DNA from: an uncultured Spirochaeta sp.
Lineage (GTDB): Bacteria; Spirochaetota; Spirochaetia; DSM-27196; Alkalispirochaetaceae
Direction: 5' to 3'
DNA: 32,534 bases
Assembly: GCA_913030605.1 (NCBI GenBank)
Contig: CAJWEZ010000049.1
Location: forward strand, 1 to 32,534
The notes beneath the pieces are model-generated. The model was not told where the DNA came from and searched no databases. It saw nothing but the letters and a program-made list of their open reading frames with translations. Within the stretch, counting starts at the first letter, position 1, and the number at the start of each line of letters is the position of its first letter. The translations under genes were made by a program, and so were the position numbers. Of the stretch, positions 25,734-32,488 are shown piece by piece.

Positions 25734-27023
25734 ATGAAGACACTTCGCAACGCCCTGATCGCGCTGGTGCTGATCGGGCTCGTGATGCCGGTATTTGCCG
25801 GTGGACAATCGGAATCGAACGCCGCGGCCCAGGGTGGTGGCGACGTCACGGAGATCACCTTCGGTTCGTGGCGCGTCGACGATGTCGACCAGATGAACCG
25901 CCTGATCGCCGCGTTCAATGAGGAATACCCGAACATCGCGGTGGTGTTCGATCCCACGACGCCGCCGGACTACAACGCCACGCTGCGCCTGCAGCTGGAA
26001 TCGGGCATCGCACCGGACGTGTTCTACGCCCGCAGCTACGCCACGGGCCAGGAGCTGTTCTCCGAGGGCTACATGCTCGACCTGAGCGACGAGGCCTACG
26101 TGAGCGAGCGCTATGACGACGGCGCCCGCGCCCCCTGGCAGATGCCCGACGGCACGCAGTTCGCCATGCCGCTGGTGGCGGTGAGCCACGGCGTGTACTA
26201 CAACCAGGATCTGTTCGACGAGCTCGGCCTCGATATTCCGCAGACCTGGGACGAACTGATGAACGTGGCGCAGCAGATCAAGGACGCCGGCTACATCCCC
26301 TTCGCCAATGGCCTGGCGGACGAGTGGGACATCGCTGAGGTGGTGTGGATGAACATCGCCCCGGGCTTCCTGGGTGGCCGCAAGGCGCGCCTGGCGTACG
26401 AGGCCGGTGAACGCCCCTTCAACGACGACGCGATGGTGAGCGTGTTCGAGGCGATGGCCTCCCTGACGCCGTACCTGCCCGATGGCTATCAGGCGATCAA
26501 CTACAACGACAGCAAGGCGCTCTTCCTCCTCGGCGAGGCCGCCATGTGGTTCGACGGTTCCTGGACGATCAGCGAGTTCGAAGCGTCCAACCCCGACTTC
26601 AACTGGTCGGTCTTCGCACCGCCGGCGCCCACCGCCGACGCGCAGGCGATCACCTTCCACCCCGATGCGGGTGTGGCGATCAACCCCGCCAGCGACAACA
26701 TCGAAGCCGCCAAGACCTTTGTTGAGTGGCTCTCCGGCCCCACGGCGTCGCAGATTCTCGGGAACGAGCTCGCCGGGTTCTTCCCGATGGTCGCCGATGC
26801 GCCGACGCTGACCAACGAGCACGCCAACGATTTCCTCGCGCTGAACAACGGCCGCGACCTGGACGTGCGTTTTCCGTGGCCCAAGCTGATGAACGGCGAC
26901 CCCAGCGGGTATACGCTCATTCAGCAGGGTTCGATCAATGTGATCACCGGCAACATCACCCCGCAGGAAGCGGCGGATCAGATGGAGGCGGGTCTGTCGC
27001 AGTGGTACGAACCGGCGATGTAA
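25734..27023 (+). CDS. Sugar ABC transporter substrate-binding protein (CUT1 type)
   Basis: The 429-residue protein belongs to the family 1 extracellular solute-binding proteins. It has a signal peptide ending F-A-G-G-Q-S-E, the form common in spirochete binding proteins (no lipobox Cys). There is an I-T-F-G-S-W-R strand start, P-D-V-F-Y-A-R in lobe 1, and P-Q-T-W-D-E-L-M-N-V-A-Q-Q-I-K-D-A-G-Y-I-P-F followed by the A-M-W-F-D-G-S-W lobe-2 motif. It delivers an oligosaccharide or polyol to the two permeases downstream. ATG 25734 is preferred to GTG 25728 because of the AGGAG at 25721-25725. The substrate is not evident. Confidence 0.93.
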   Translation: MKTLRNALIALVLIGLVMPVFAGGQSESNAAAQGGGDVTEITFGSWRVDDVDQMNRLIAAFNEEYPNIAVVFDPTTPPDYNATLRLQLESGIAPDVFYARSYATGQELFSEGYMLDLSDEAYVSERYDDGARAPWQMPDGTQFAMPLVAVSHGVYYNQDLFDELGLDIPQTWDELMNVAQQIKDAGYIPFANGLADEWDIAEVVWMNIAPGFLGGRKARLAYEAGERPFNDDAMVSVFEAMASLTPYLPDGYQAINYNDSKALFLLGEAAMWFDGSWTISEFEASNPDFNWSVFAPPAPTADAQAITFHPDAGVAINPASDNIEAAKTFVEWLSGPTASQILGNELAGFFPMVADAPTLTNEHANDFLALNNGRDLDVRFPWPKLMNGDPSGYTLIQQGSINVITGNITPQEAADQMEAGLSQWYEPAM

Positions 27024-27031
27024 TGACTCTA

Positions 27032-27078
27032 TGAGGGGGCGATTCCGGGCCGGCGTTGCCGCGCCCGAGCCCCCCTCA
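27032..27078 (+). promoter_or_regulatory. Strong intercistronic hairpin between binding protein and permease
   Basis: TGAGGGGG (27032-27039) pairs with CCCCCTCA (27071-27078). Inside, CGGGC and GCCCG extend the stem, topped by CGGC-GTT-GCCG. There is no U-tract, so it is not a classic terminator. Such hairpins after binding-protein genes commonly protect the upstream mRNA and lower expression of the permeases; that role here is inferred from position. Confidence 0.75.
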
Positions 27079-27100
27079 GCTTTGCGTTCACGGAGGATCA

Positions 27101-28030
27101 ATGACCGCACGTTCGTTTCGACTGCCCCGCATTCCCGTCTGGATCTGGTACATGCTGCCGGGCCTTCTTGTGTACACCGCCTTCATGGCCGTGCCGCTGT
27201 TCAAATCGCTGCAGTTGAGCCTGTACACCGGAAGCGGGTTCCAGATCGACACGTTTGTCGGCTTCGACAACTACCGACGGCTGCTCACGGAGGGCGAGGT
27301 CTCGCAGCGGTTCTGGGGTGCCTTCGGCCACACGTGGGTCTTTTTCGCGGTACACATGATCGTACAGAACTCCCTTGGACTGCTGTTCGCGCTCCTGCTC
27401 AGCTCCGAGGCGATCAAGGGGAGGGCTCTGTACCGGACGATTATCTTCATTCCCGCGACACTCGCGATCGTGGTTACCGGCTTCCTGTGGAAGCTGTTGC
27501 TCAATCCACAGTGGGGTGCGGTAAACCTCATGCTGGAGGCTGTGGGTCTGGGGGCGTTTGCGCAGCCCTGGCTCGGGATCGAGGGGGTTTCGCTGGTGGT
27601 GATTTCGCTCGTCTCGAGCTGGCAGTGGGTGGGAATTCCCACGATGATCTTCCTGAGCGCCCTGCAGGCGATTTCGGGCGATCTCTTCGAGGCGGCGGAT
27701 ATCGACGGCGCGAGTTCCTGGACCACCTTCTCGCGGATCAAGCTTCCGCTGATCTGGCCCATGATGGGGGTGGTGGCGATCCTCACCTTTACCAATAACT
27801 TCAACGCCTTCGACGTTGTGTTCGCCATGGCCGGCGCCAACGGGCCACCGAACTACTCGAGCGATATCCTGGGCACCTACTTCTACCGGGTGGGCATCGC
27901 CGGGGAACACCCGGTGGGGATTCCGGACATGGGCCTCGGCGCGGCGGTGGCGTCGATTATCTTCGTGGTGCTTTTTGTGGGCGTCCTGGTGATGCGGACG
28001 GTGTTTCAGTCCGACGGCACCGACGACTGA
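27101..28030 (+). CDS. Sugar ABC transporter permease, MalF/UgpA-type
   Basis: The 309-residue protein has six predicted membrane segments and the binding-protein-dependent transport loop E-A-A-D-I-D-G-A-S-S-W-T-T-F-S-R-I-K-L-P-L-I-W-P (about residues 203-226) that docks on the ATPase. The start is Y-M-L-P-G-L-L-V-Y, typical of the first CUT1 permease. ATG 27101 is preceded by GGAGG at 27092-27096; the frame is open upstream into the hairpin region and is not used. It partners the next gene. No ATPase gene lies in the operon, so a shared MsmK/UgpC-type ATPase encoded elsewhere is expected. Confidence 0.93.
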   Translation: MTARSFRLPRIPVWIWYMLPGLLVYTAFMAVPLFKSLQLSLYTGSGFQIDTFVGFDNYRRLLTEGEVSQRFWGAFGHTWVFFAVHMIVQNSLGLLFALLLSSEAIKGRALYRTIIFIPATLAIVVTGFLWKLLLNPQWGAVNLMLEAVGLGAFAQPWLGIEGVSLVVISLVSSWQWVGIPTMIFLSALQAISGDLFEAADIDGASSWTTFSRIKLPLIWPMMGVVAILTFTNNFNAFDVVFAMAGANGPPNYSSDILGTYFYRVGIAGEHPVGIPDMGLGAAVASIIFVVLFVGVLVMRTVFQSDGTDD

Positions 28031-28044
28031 GGGGAGGCAGCAGT

Positions 28045-28878
28045 ATGGCAGCAGTGCAGGTCCGGGGCCGCCGTATCGGGTCCCACATCATCCTCTCGGT
28101 TTGGTCGATTCTGGTGCTGATCCCGCTGTGGATCATGGTGATCAATTCGTTCAAGTCGAAGCTCGCGATCTACCGCAGTCCCTTCGGGCTGCCGGACCAG
28201 TGGACGCTGGACGGCTACCTGTCGGTGTTCTCGCGGTCGAGCTTTCCGCGGTACTTCTTCAACTCGATCGCGATCACGACGATTTCGATCGCCGGGATCA
28301 TCATTCTGGCGTCGCTGGCGGCCTACGCGATCGCGCGGTGGAAGAGCCGCGTGTCGACGGCGGTGTTTCTGTTCTTTCTTGCGGGGATGATGATTCCGAT
28401 CCGCATCGGCAGTATCAACCTGCTCATGATCCTGCGAAACCTGGGGCTGCTGGATCAGCTCATCGGCCTGCTGCCGATCTACATCGCCATGGGGATGCCG
28501 ATCGGCGTGTTCGTGCTGACGGAGTTTATGCGTACGGTGCCGCCGGAACTGACGCAATCGGCGTACATCGACGGTGCCGGCGATTTCCGCATCTTCTGGC
28601 AGATTGTGCTGCCCCTGACGCGCCCGGCGATGGCGACGGTGGCGATCTTCAACCTGGTGGTGTTGTGGAACGATCTGTGGTTCCCGCTGATTTTTATCCG
28701 CAGCGAGTCGCAGCGAACGCTCATGCTGGGGGTGACGCGGTTGTTCGGGCAGTATCAGACGGACTGGACGCTGATCCTGTCGACGCTGACCGTGGCGACG
28801 GTGCCGATCGTGCTGTTGTATGTGTTGATGGCGAAGCAGTTTATCGCGGGCCTCACCGCCGGCGCCGTCAAAGGCTAG
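28045..28878 (+). CDS. Sugar ABC transporter permease, MalG/UgpE-type
   Basis: The 277-residue protein has six predicted membrane segments. Its EAA-like loop reads S-A-Y-I-D-G-A-G-D-F-R-I-F-W-Q-I-V-L-P-L (about residues 172-191). The opening L-I-P-L-W-I-M-V-I-N-S-F-K-S and the end A-K-Q-F-I-A-G-L-T-A-G-A-V-K-G are standard for MalG-type permeases, so the C-terminus is natural. GGGGAGG at 28031-28037 serves ATG 28045, 15 bases after the previous stop. The G of the TAG stop is the first base of repeat E2. Confidence 0.94.
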   Translation: MAAVQVRGRRIGSHIILSVWSILVLIPLWIMVINSFKSKLAIYRSPFGLPDQWTLDGYLSVFSRSSFPRYFFNSIAITTISIAGIIILASLAAYAIARWKSRVSTAVFLFFLAGMMIPIRIGSINLLMILRNLGLLDQLIGLLPIYIAMGMPIGVFVLTEFMRTVPPELTQSAYIDGAGDFRIFWQIVLPLTRPAMATVAIFNLVVLWNDLWFPLIFIRSESQRTLMLGVTRLFGQYQTDWTLILSTLTVATVPIVLLYVLMAKQFIAGLTAGAVKG

Positions 28879-29020
28879 GCTGTATACAGAAGGTTGTTGC
28901 AATAGAGCCCGCAAAGCTCAATCTGGAAACGATTTGCGAGGGTGAGTCCATTCGGTCGATGGAACTCTTTCTCCCGCAAGGACTTCGGGAACACCGTGCA
29001 ACAATCTCCTGTATACTGCC
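28878..29020 (+). repeat. 143-bp inverted-repeat element E2
   Basis: Left end 28878-28901 has the perfect CTGTATACAG palindrome (28880-28889) and TTGTTGCA; right end 28997-29020 is the inverted copy with two changes in the palindrome. The 95-bp core folds as a long imperfect hairpin: GAGTCCAT (28944-28951) with ATGGAACTC (28959-28967), then TTGCG with CGCAA outside, then CCCG with CGGG. It lies between convergent 3' ends, the permease stop (shared G) and the transposase stop (six bases away), which would suit a bidirectional terminator. Shared core motif at 28925-28939. Confidence 0.88.
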
Positions 29021-29025
29021 AGGCG

Positions 29026-30195
29026 TCAAAGCCACCCTCTGATGAGGTCCCGGGCGGCGTAGGCCGGCAGGGTCACCGTGGTGCCGTTCTGGCCCTTCTT
29101 CCACCGGATCGGCGGGGTGACCGCTGAACCTCGCCATGCCTCTTGCAGACTTTCCGGCACGGTCCTTCCGACGATATCGACCCGTCGCTGGAAGAACTCC
29201 CGATTGATCCGCCGCAGCGCGCGGCGACCTGTGGTGCACACCGTTCCTTGTTCGCTGTGGACTCCCTGGTCAGGCTTTTTCACACGCCAGGGCCGCCGCG
29301 TGTTCAGGTCCCAGGCGAACACCCACATCCGGTACATCTGCATTGCGCTGTGGCGGGCGAAGGCGATGGTCTCCCGTGTGTGTTCCCGCAGGCGATGGCG
29401 TATGAGTCGGTCCACGTAGTTCACCGGGAACAGGGGGTTGTCCATTGTACGCGGCGCCGTGCTCGAGGTCGTGCGGTGCTTCATGAGGCGTCTGGAACGA
29501 AGATATTTGTACACCGGTGATCGATGCACGATCCGACGGTACGCAGGATGCTGGTCGGTATCGACCAGCGCCGGGCGTATTCGGTCGAAATCGAGGTAGC
29601 GCCAGAGCTCCTGCCATATCTGAGACATCGATCCATCCAATGTGCCCTCGGGTATCCGCCAGGAGTCTTGCTTCGCTTCGACGCGCAGGTGTTGTTTGAG
29701 TGTCATTTGCCCGCCGCGAAGAAAAACGCCGTGGGTGATCGCGAGGATTGTCTCGCCGGTGGCGTCAACCAGGGTGGTGAGGTCGCAGGGATAGTCCTGG
29801 CTGGTGATGAAGGACCGCAGACCGTCGAAGACGAGGCGACCACGTGGTTCGATGTACGAAAGCAGGATCACCTGCGTGGCGATCGCCTGGCGACCCAGCC
29901 GAACCATCGCGGACTGTATCGTCATGGGAGAGACCCGAAAGTGTTGTGCGATCTCACGCTGCGAAGCGCCCTCGAGGAGCGATCTTGCGAGTGCGCGCAG
30001 CGGGAGGTGCCGTTTGGCGTAGTAATGCATCGATTCGGTCTGGGTGCTGCAGGTGCGGCCACACGACCGACACCGGAAGCGCTGTACGCGGCCGTGCGCC
30101 AGGGTGCGGTACCACCCAAACCTACGGAACCAGCCGACCGGCGGGTTGGTGTGAGATGGGCAGGCGGCGTTGGGGCAGTGTGAAGGAACGGGCAT
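29026..30195 (-). CDS. IS1-like DDE transposase
   Basis: The 389-residue protein has an N-terminal zinc ribbon (Cys7, Cys12, C-R-S-C 42-45, Cys49), a helix-turn-helix (A-S-Q-R-E-I-A-Q-H-F-R-V-S-P-M-T at 77-92) and an RNase H-like catalytic part with Asp124 (V-F-D-G-L-R-S-F), Asp212/Asp214 (V-D-T-D-Q-H-P-A-Y) and a Glu in R-E-H-T-R-E-T-I-A-F-A-R-H (271 or 275). That last block matches the IS1-type N-x-x-L-R-x-x-L...R-x-T-x-x-F region. The reading frame is intact, so it may be active. AGGAGG on the minus strand just upstream of ATG 30195 is a good ribosome site. Family placement within IS1/IS1595-like elements is approximate. A role in moving repeats E1-E4 is inferred from position. Confidence 0.75.
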   Translation of the reverse strand: MPVPSHCPNAACPSHTNPPVGWFRRFGWYRTLAHGRVQRFRCRSCGRTCSTQTESMHYYAKRHLPLRALARSLLEGASQREIAQHFRVSPMTIQSAMVRLGRQAIATQVILLSYIEPRGRLVFDGLRSFITSQDYPCDLTTLVDATGETILAITHGVFLRGGQMTLKQHLRVEAKQDSWRIPEGTLDGSMSQIWQELWRYLDFDRIRPALVDTDQHPAYRRIVHRSPVYKYLRSRRLMKHRTTSSTAPRTMDNPLFPVNYVDRLIRHRLREHTRETIAFARHSAMQMYRMWVFAWDLNTRRPWRVKKPDQGVHSEQGTVCTTGRRALRRINREFFQRRVDIVGRTVPESLQEAWRGSAVTPPIRWKKGQNGTTVTLPAYAARDLIRGWL

Positions 30196-30299
30196 AGGAA
30201 CCTCCTGAGCGCAGAATCGGGAGGGCCGAGCGGTTTGCGCGTCGTCCCCTCCGATAATCCTTTACTGCGTCGGGAGTTCTGCTGCTTTTTTAGTCGCCT

Positions 30300-30442
30300 G
30301 GCTGTATACAGAACCTTGTTGCCGGACCTATCCCAAATGCCGTTCAGCCAAAGAGTTGCGCGGGTCGATTTCTCTTCTCGCCGTAAGTTGTTTCGTCGAA
30401 GGAATTTGGCGTTGCATCTGCAACAAGGTTCTCGATACAGCC
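30300..30442 (+). repeat. 143-bp inverted-repeat element E3
   Basis: Left end 30300-30323 contains the perfect CTGTATACAG (30302-30311); right end 30419-30442 is the inverted copy with CGATACAG. The core is 95 bp, with the pairs CCAAAT/ATTTGG and GCGGG/CTCGC and the shared motif at 30347-30360. It follows the minus-strand TAG stop of the response regulator (30443-30445) with no gap and precedes the transposase leader, so on the minus strand it sits between the regulator's 3' end and the transposase promoter. Confidence 0.87.
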
Positions 30443-31120
30443 CTAGAACAAACCCGTGGCGCGGGCGATGCGGATCGCGGTCACCCGGTCCGGGGCGTTC
30501 ATCTTGTCGTAGATCTGGCTGATGTAGTTGCGGACCGTCTGGTCGGCAACGTGAACCTGCGCCGCGATCTCGCGATTCTGGTAGCCCTCGATCACCAGTG
30601 CGAGAATCCGCCGCTCCTTGCGACTGAGGCGGTCGTACCACTCCGGCGGTGCGGGTGGTGCTGCCCGCCCGGTGGTCCCCTCGCCGGTGGAGGCGCCACC
30701 GGCGTCGTGACCCGGGTGCATGAGGGTGCGTACCACGTGCGGATCGATCGTCACGACGCCGGCCTGCACCGCCCGAATCGCGGTGAGCAGCTCATCCGTG
30801 GAGATCGACTTCAGCAGGTAGCCCGACGCGCCGACGCGCATCGCATCGTGGACGTACTGATCGTCCTCGAAGGTGGTCAGCATCACGATCTTCACCGTCG
30901 GCGCGCGCATCCGGATCCGCCGCGTTGCCTCTACCCCGTCCATCTCCGGCATGCGCACGTCCATGAGCACCAGTTCCGGGTGCGTGTCCGCCACCATCTC
31001 CAGCGCCTCAACGCCGTTTTCCGCCACGCCGACGATCGAAAAGCCCTCGTCGACGGTCTCCAGGATGGCGCGCATGCTCTCCAGAAACAGGCGCTGGTCG
31101 TCCACCAGGGCGATCCTCAC
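30443..31120 (-). CDS. NarL/LuxR-type response regulator
   Basis: The 225-residue protein has a receiver domain with Asp7-Asp8, phospho-acceptor Asp54 (L-V-L-M-D-V-R-M-P-E) and the K of G-Y-L-L-K-S. A short Gly/Ala/Pro linker (about 135-160) leads to a LuxR helix-turn-helix (165-225; R-K-E-R-R-I-L-A-L-V-I-E-G-Y-x-N-R-E-I-A then D-Q-T-V-R-N-Y-I). The C-terminus A-I-R-I-A-R-A-T-G-L-F is natural for the family. It starts at GTG overlapping the kinase stop by four bases. Targets are unknown; the sugar transporter upstream in the window is a possible but unproven one. Confidence 0.95.
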   Translation of the reverse strand: MRIALVDDQRLFLESMRAILETVDEGFSIVGVAENGVEALEMVADTHPELVLMDVRMPEMDGVEATRRIRMRAPTVKIVMLTTFEDDQYVHDAMRVGASGYLLKSISTDELLTAIRAVQAGVVTIDPHVVRTLMHPGHDAGGASTGEGTTGRAAPPAPPEWYDRLSRKERRILALVIEGYQNREIAAQVHVADQTVRNYISQIYDKMNAPDRVTAIRIARATGLF

Positions 31121-32304
31121 TGCGGTACCTCCACTTCCAATACGAATCCCGGCGAGAGGCTGCGATAGCGGACCTCGCCGTCGAAGGGTGCCAGACGCTC
31201 GCGCATGCCGGTAATGCCGATGCCCTCCTCGACATCCTGGCTCCCGACGCCGTCGTCGATAACGCGCATGTGCAGGGCGCCGTCGCGTCGGGAGAGTGTG
31301 ACGGTCACGCGGCGGGCGGAGCCGTGGCAGAACGCGTTGGTGATCCCTTCCTGAGCCGATCGGAACAGCGCCTGGTCGAGTTCGGCGGATCCCGTCTCGG
31401 TTGGACCGATTGCCTCGTAGCGAACCTGCATGCCGGCGACGTCGGAGAAGTGCCGCGTGAGCTGGATGATCCGACTGTCCAGGGACTGGCCCCGACCACC
31501 GACGTTCCTGAGTGCCCGCAGCGCGGAGCGCACCTGTTGGTACCCCTCGTTCAGCGCGTCCTGTGCTTGCCGCATGAGCTCCTTCAGGCGCCCGGGATCG
31601 CGGTCAAACAGAACGGTGGATGCCTCGAGCATCATGCGCTGGTTGGTGAAGGCGTACCCCACGGTGTCGTGGATTTCCCGGCTGATGCGTTCGCGTTCAG
31701 CCTGCACGGTGGATTGCTCGATCTCCAGCGCGTACCGCTGGTACTCCATGTTGGCATCGATCAGCCGCTGGATGACCAGGTCCTTCTCGGCGTTGGCGAC
31801 CAGTGCCCGCGCCTCCCGCCGTCGCAGCGTGTTGGCCGCAGCGGCTACCGCCAACACCAGGGCATCCACGACGACCATTCCCGCGATATCGCCAGGCGCG
31901 ACCGGCGGCAGTGGCGTGTTCCAGGCGGTGGTGGGACCCTGCTGCAGCGCCAGGAACGACACGGCCACCGTGACGGTGAGTGTCGCGGTGAGGGGCTCTA
32001 CGATCAGCGCGAACTCGGCGACCAGGACCGCCGAAAGCACCAGTTCCAGCAGGATCCAGTCACCCAAGGGCACGCCGACGACGTAGACCATCATCCACTG
32101 CGCCGCAAACGCCACCAGATACATCGTGTTGGGAAGATCGAACAGAAAGACAACCGCCAGCGCCGCTGACACCAGAAGTGCCGGAACCGCGTAGCTGAGC
32201 CAGCGGTCGGGGGCGGCAACACCACCGCCGATTGAAACGAGAAGAGGAACTGCCGAATGGACCGCGATTACGCCGGCGACCACCGCCGCCCGCCACGAAT
32301 GCAT
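31117..32304 (-). CDS. Membrane histidine kinase, NarL/DesK-type (HisKA_3)
   Basis: The 395-residue protein has five to six membrane segments in residues 1-160, a coiled-coil, the HisKA_3 dimerisation helix with His212 in E-R-E-R-I-S-R-E-I-H-D-T-V-G, and a HATPase_c domain with N-box Asn323 and D-D-G-V-G at 350-354, then G-I-G-I-T-G-M-R-E-R. This is the class that pairs with LuxR-type regulators, and its partner gene overlaps the stop. There is no large periplasmic sensor domain, so the signal is probably sensed in or at the membrane. ATG 32304 is the first good start; repeat E4 lies 40 bases upstream and may contain or disturb the promoter. Confidence 0.93.
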   Translation of the reverse strand: MHSWRAAVVAGVIAVHSAVPLLVSIGGGVAAPDRWLSYAVPALLVSAALAVVFLFDLPNTMYLVAFAAQWMMVYVVGVPLGDWILLELVLSAVLVAEFALIVEPLTATLTVTVAVSFLALQQGPTTAWNTPLPPVAPGDIAGMVVVDALVLAVAAAANTLRRREARALVANAEKDLVIQRLIDANMEYQRYALEIEQSTVQAERERISREIHDTVGYAFTNQRMMLEASTVLFDRDPGRLKELMRQAQDALNEGYQQVRSALRALRNVGGRGQSLDSRIIQLTRHFSDVAGMQVRYEAIGPTETGSAELDQALFRSAQEGITNAFCHGSARRVTVTLSRRDGALHMRVIDDGVGSQDVEEGIGITGMRERLAPFDGEVRYRSLSPGFVLEVEVPQ

Positions 32305-32344
32305 GGTGTACGGTACGGCGGCTTTCCCGTGTCGTCAATGCCGG

Positions 32345-32488
32345 GGCTGTATACAGGAGATTGTTGCAGACTCGCTTCCATCGTTCGGACGGGCAACGAG
32401 TTAGCGCGTGCCGGCATGCTGCGCAGGCAGATCGTGCTCTGCCTGCGTGACTTACGGGCGGTTTTGCAACAAGGTTCTATATCACTGC
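32345..32488 (+). repeat. 144-bp inverted-repeat element E4
   Basis: Left end 32345-32368 contains the perfect CTGTATACAG (32347-32356); right end 32465-32488 is the most degenerate of the set (TATATCACTGC), but TGCAACAA is intact. The 96-bp core includes a perfect 9-bp stem with an 8-base loop, CGCAGGCAG (32422-32430) with CTGCCTGCG (32439-32447), and the shared motif at 32392-32406. It is placed 40 bases upstream of the histidine kinase start. The remaining bases to 32534 hold a purine-rich stretch and no recognisable gene. Confidence 0.83.

Larger units (their letters stand above)
28878..30442 (-). mobile_element. Candidate insertion sequence bounded by 143-bp repeats E2 and E3
   Basis: The transposase gene fills the space between E2 and E3: its stop lies six bases from E2 and its start 105 bases from E3. 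The outermost ends (28878 and 30442) form a terminal inverted repeat beginning GGCTGTAT and ending in its inverted complement, giving a 1565-bp unit. Because each end is itself a palindromic 143-bp element, the inner ends (29020 and 30300) are alternative borders. No clear target-site duplication is visible. The layout recalls transposases flanked by the repeats they mobilise. Confidence 0.55.

Noticed and set aside
28880..28889. CTGTATACAG as a LexA (SOS) box
   Set aside because: The proteobacterial LexA box needs CTG-N10-CAG; here the spacing is N4, and the sites are within repeat ends rather than at promoters.
29078..30183. Plus-strand open frames opposite the transposase
   Set aside because: The minus-strand frame has zinc-ribbon, HTH and DDE residues in order and a strong ribosome site; the plus-strand frames have none.
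25490..32488. Repeats as integron attC sites
   Set aside because: Size and position after stop codons are reminiscent, but the termini lack the R-Y-Y-Y-A-A-C ... G-T-T-R-R-R-Y layout, units are whole operons with their own promoters in both directions, and no integrase is present.
25490..32488. Repeat set as a CRISPR array
   Set aside because: Copies are kilobases apart, palindromic over 143 bp, and no cas genes are present.
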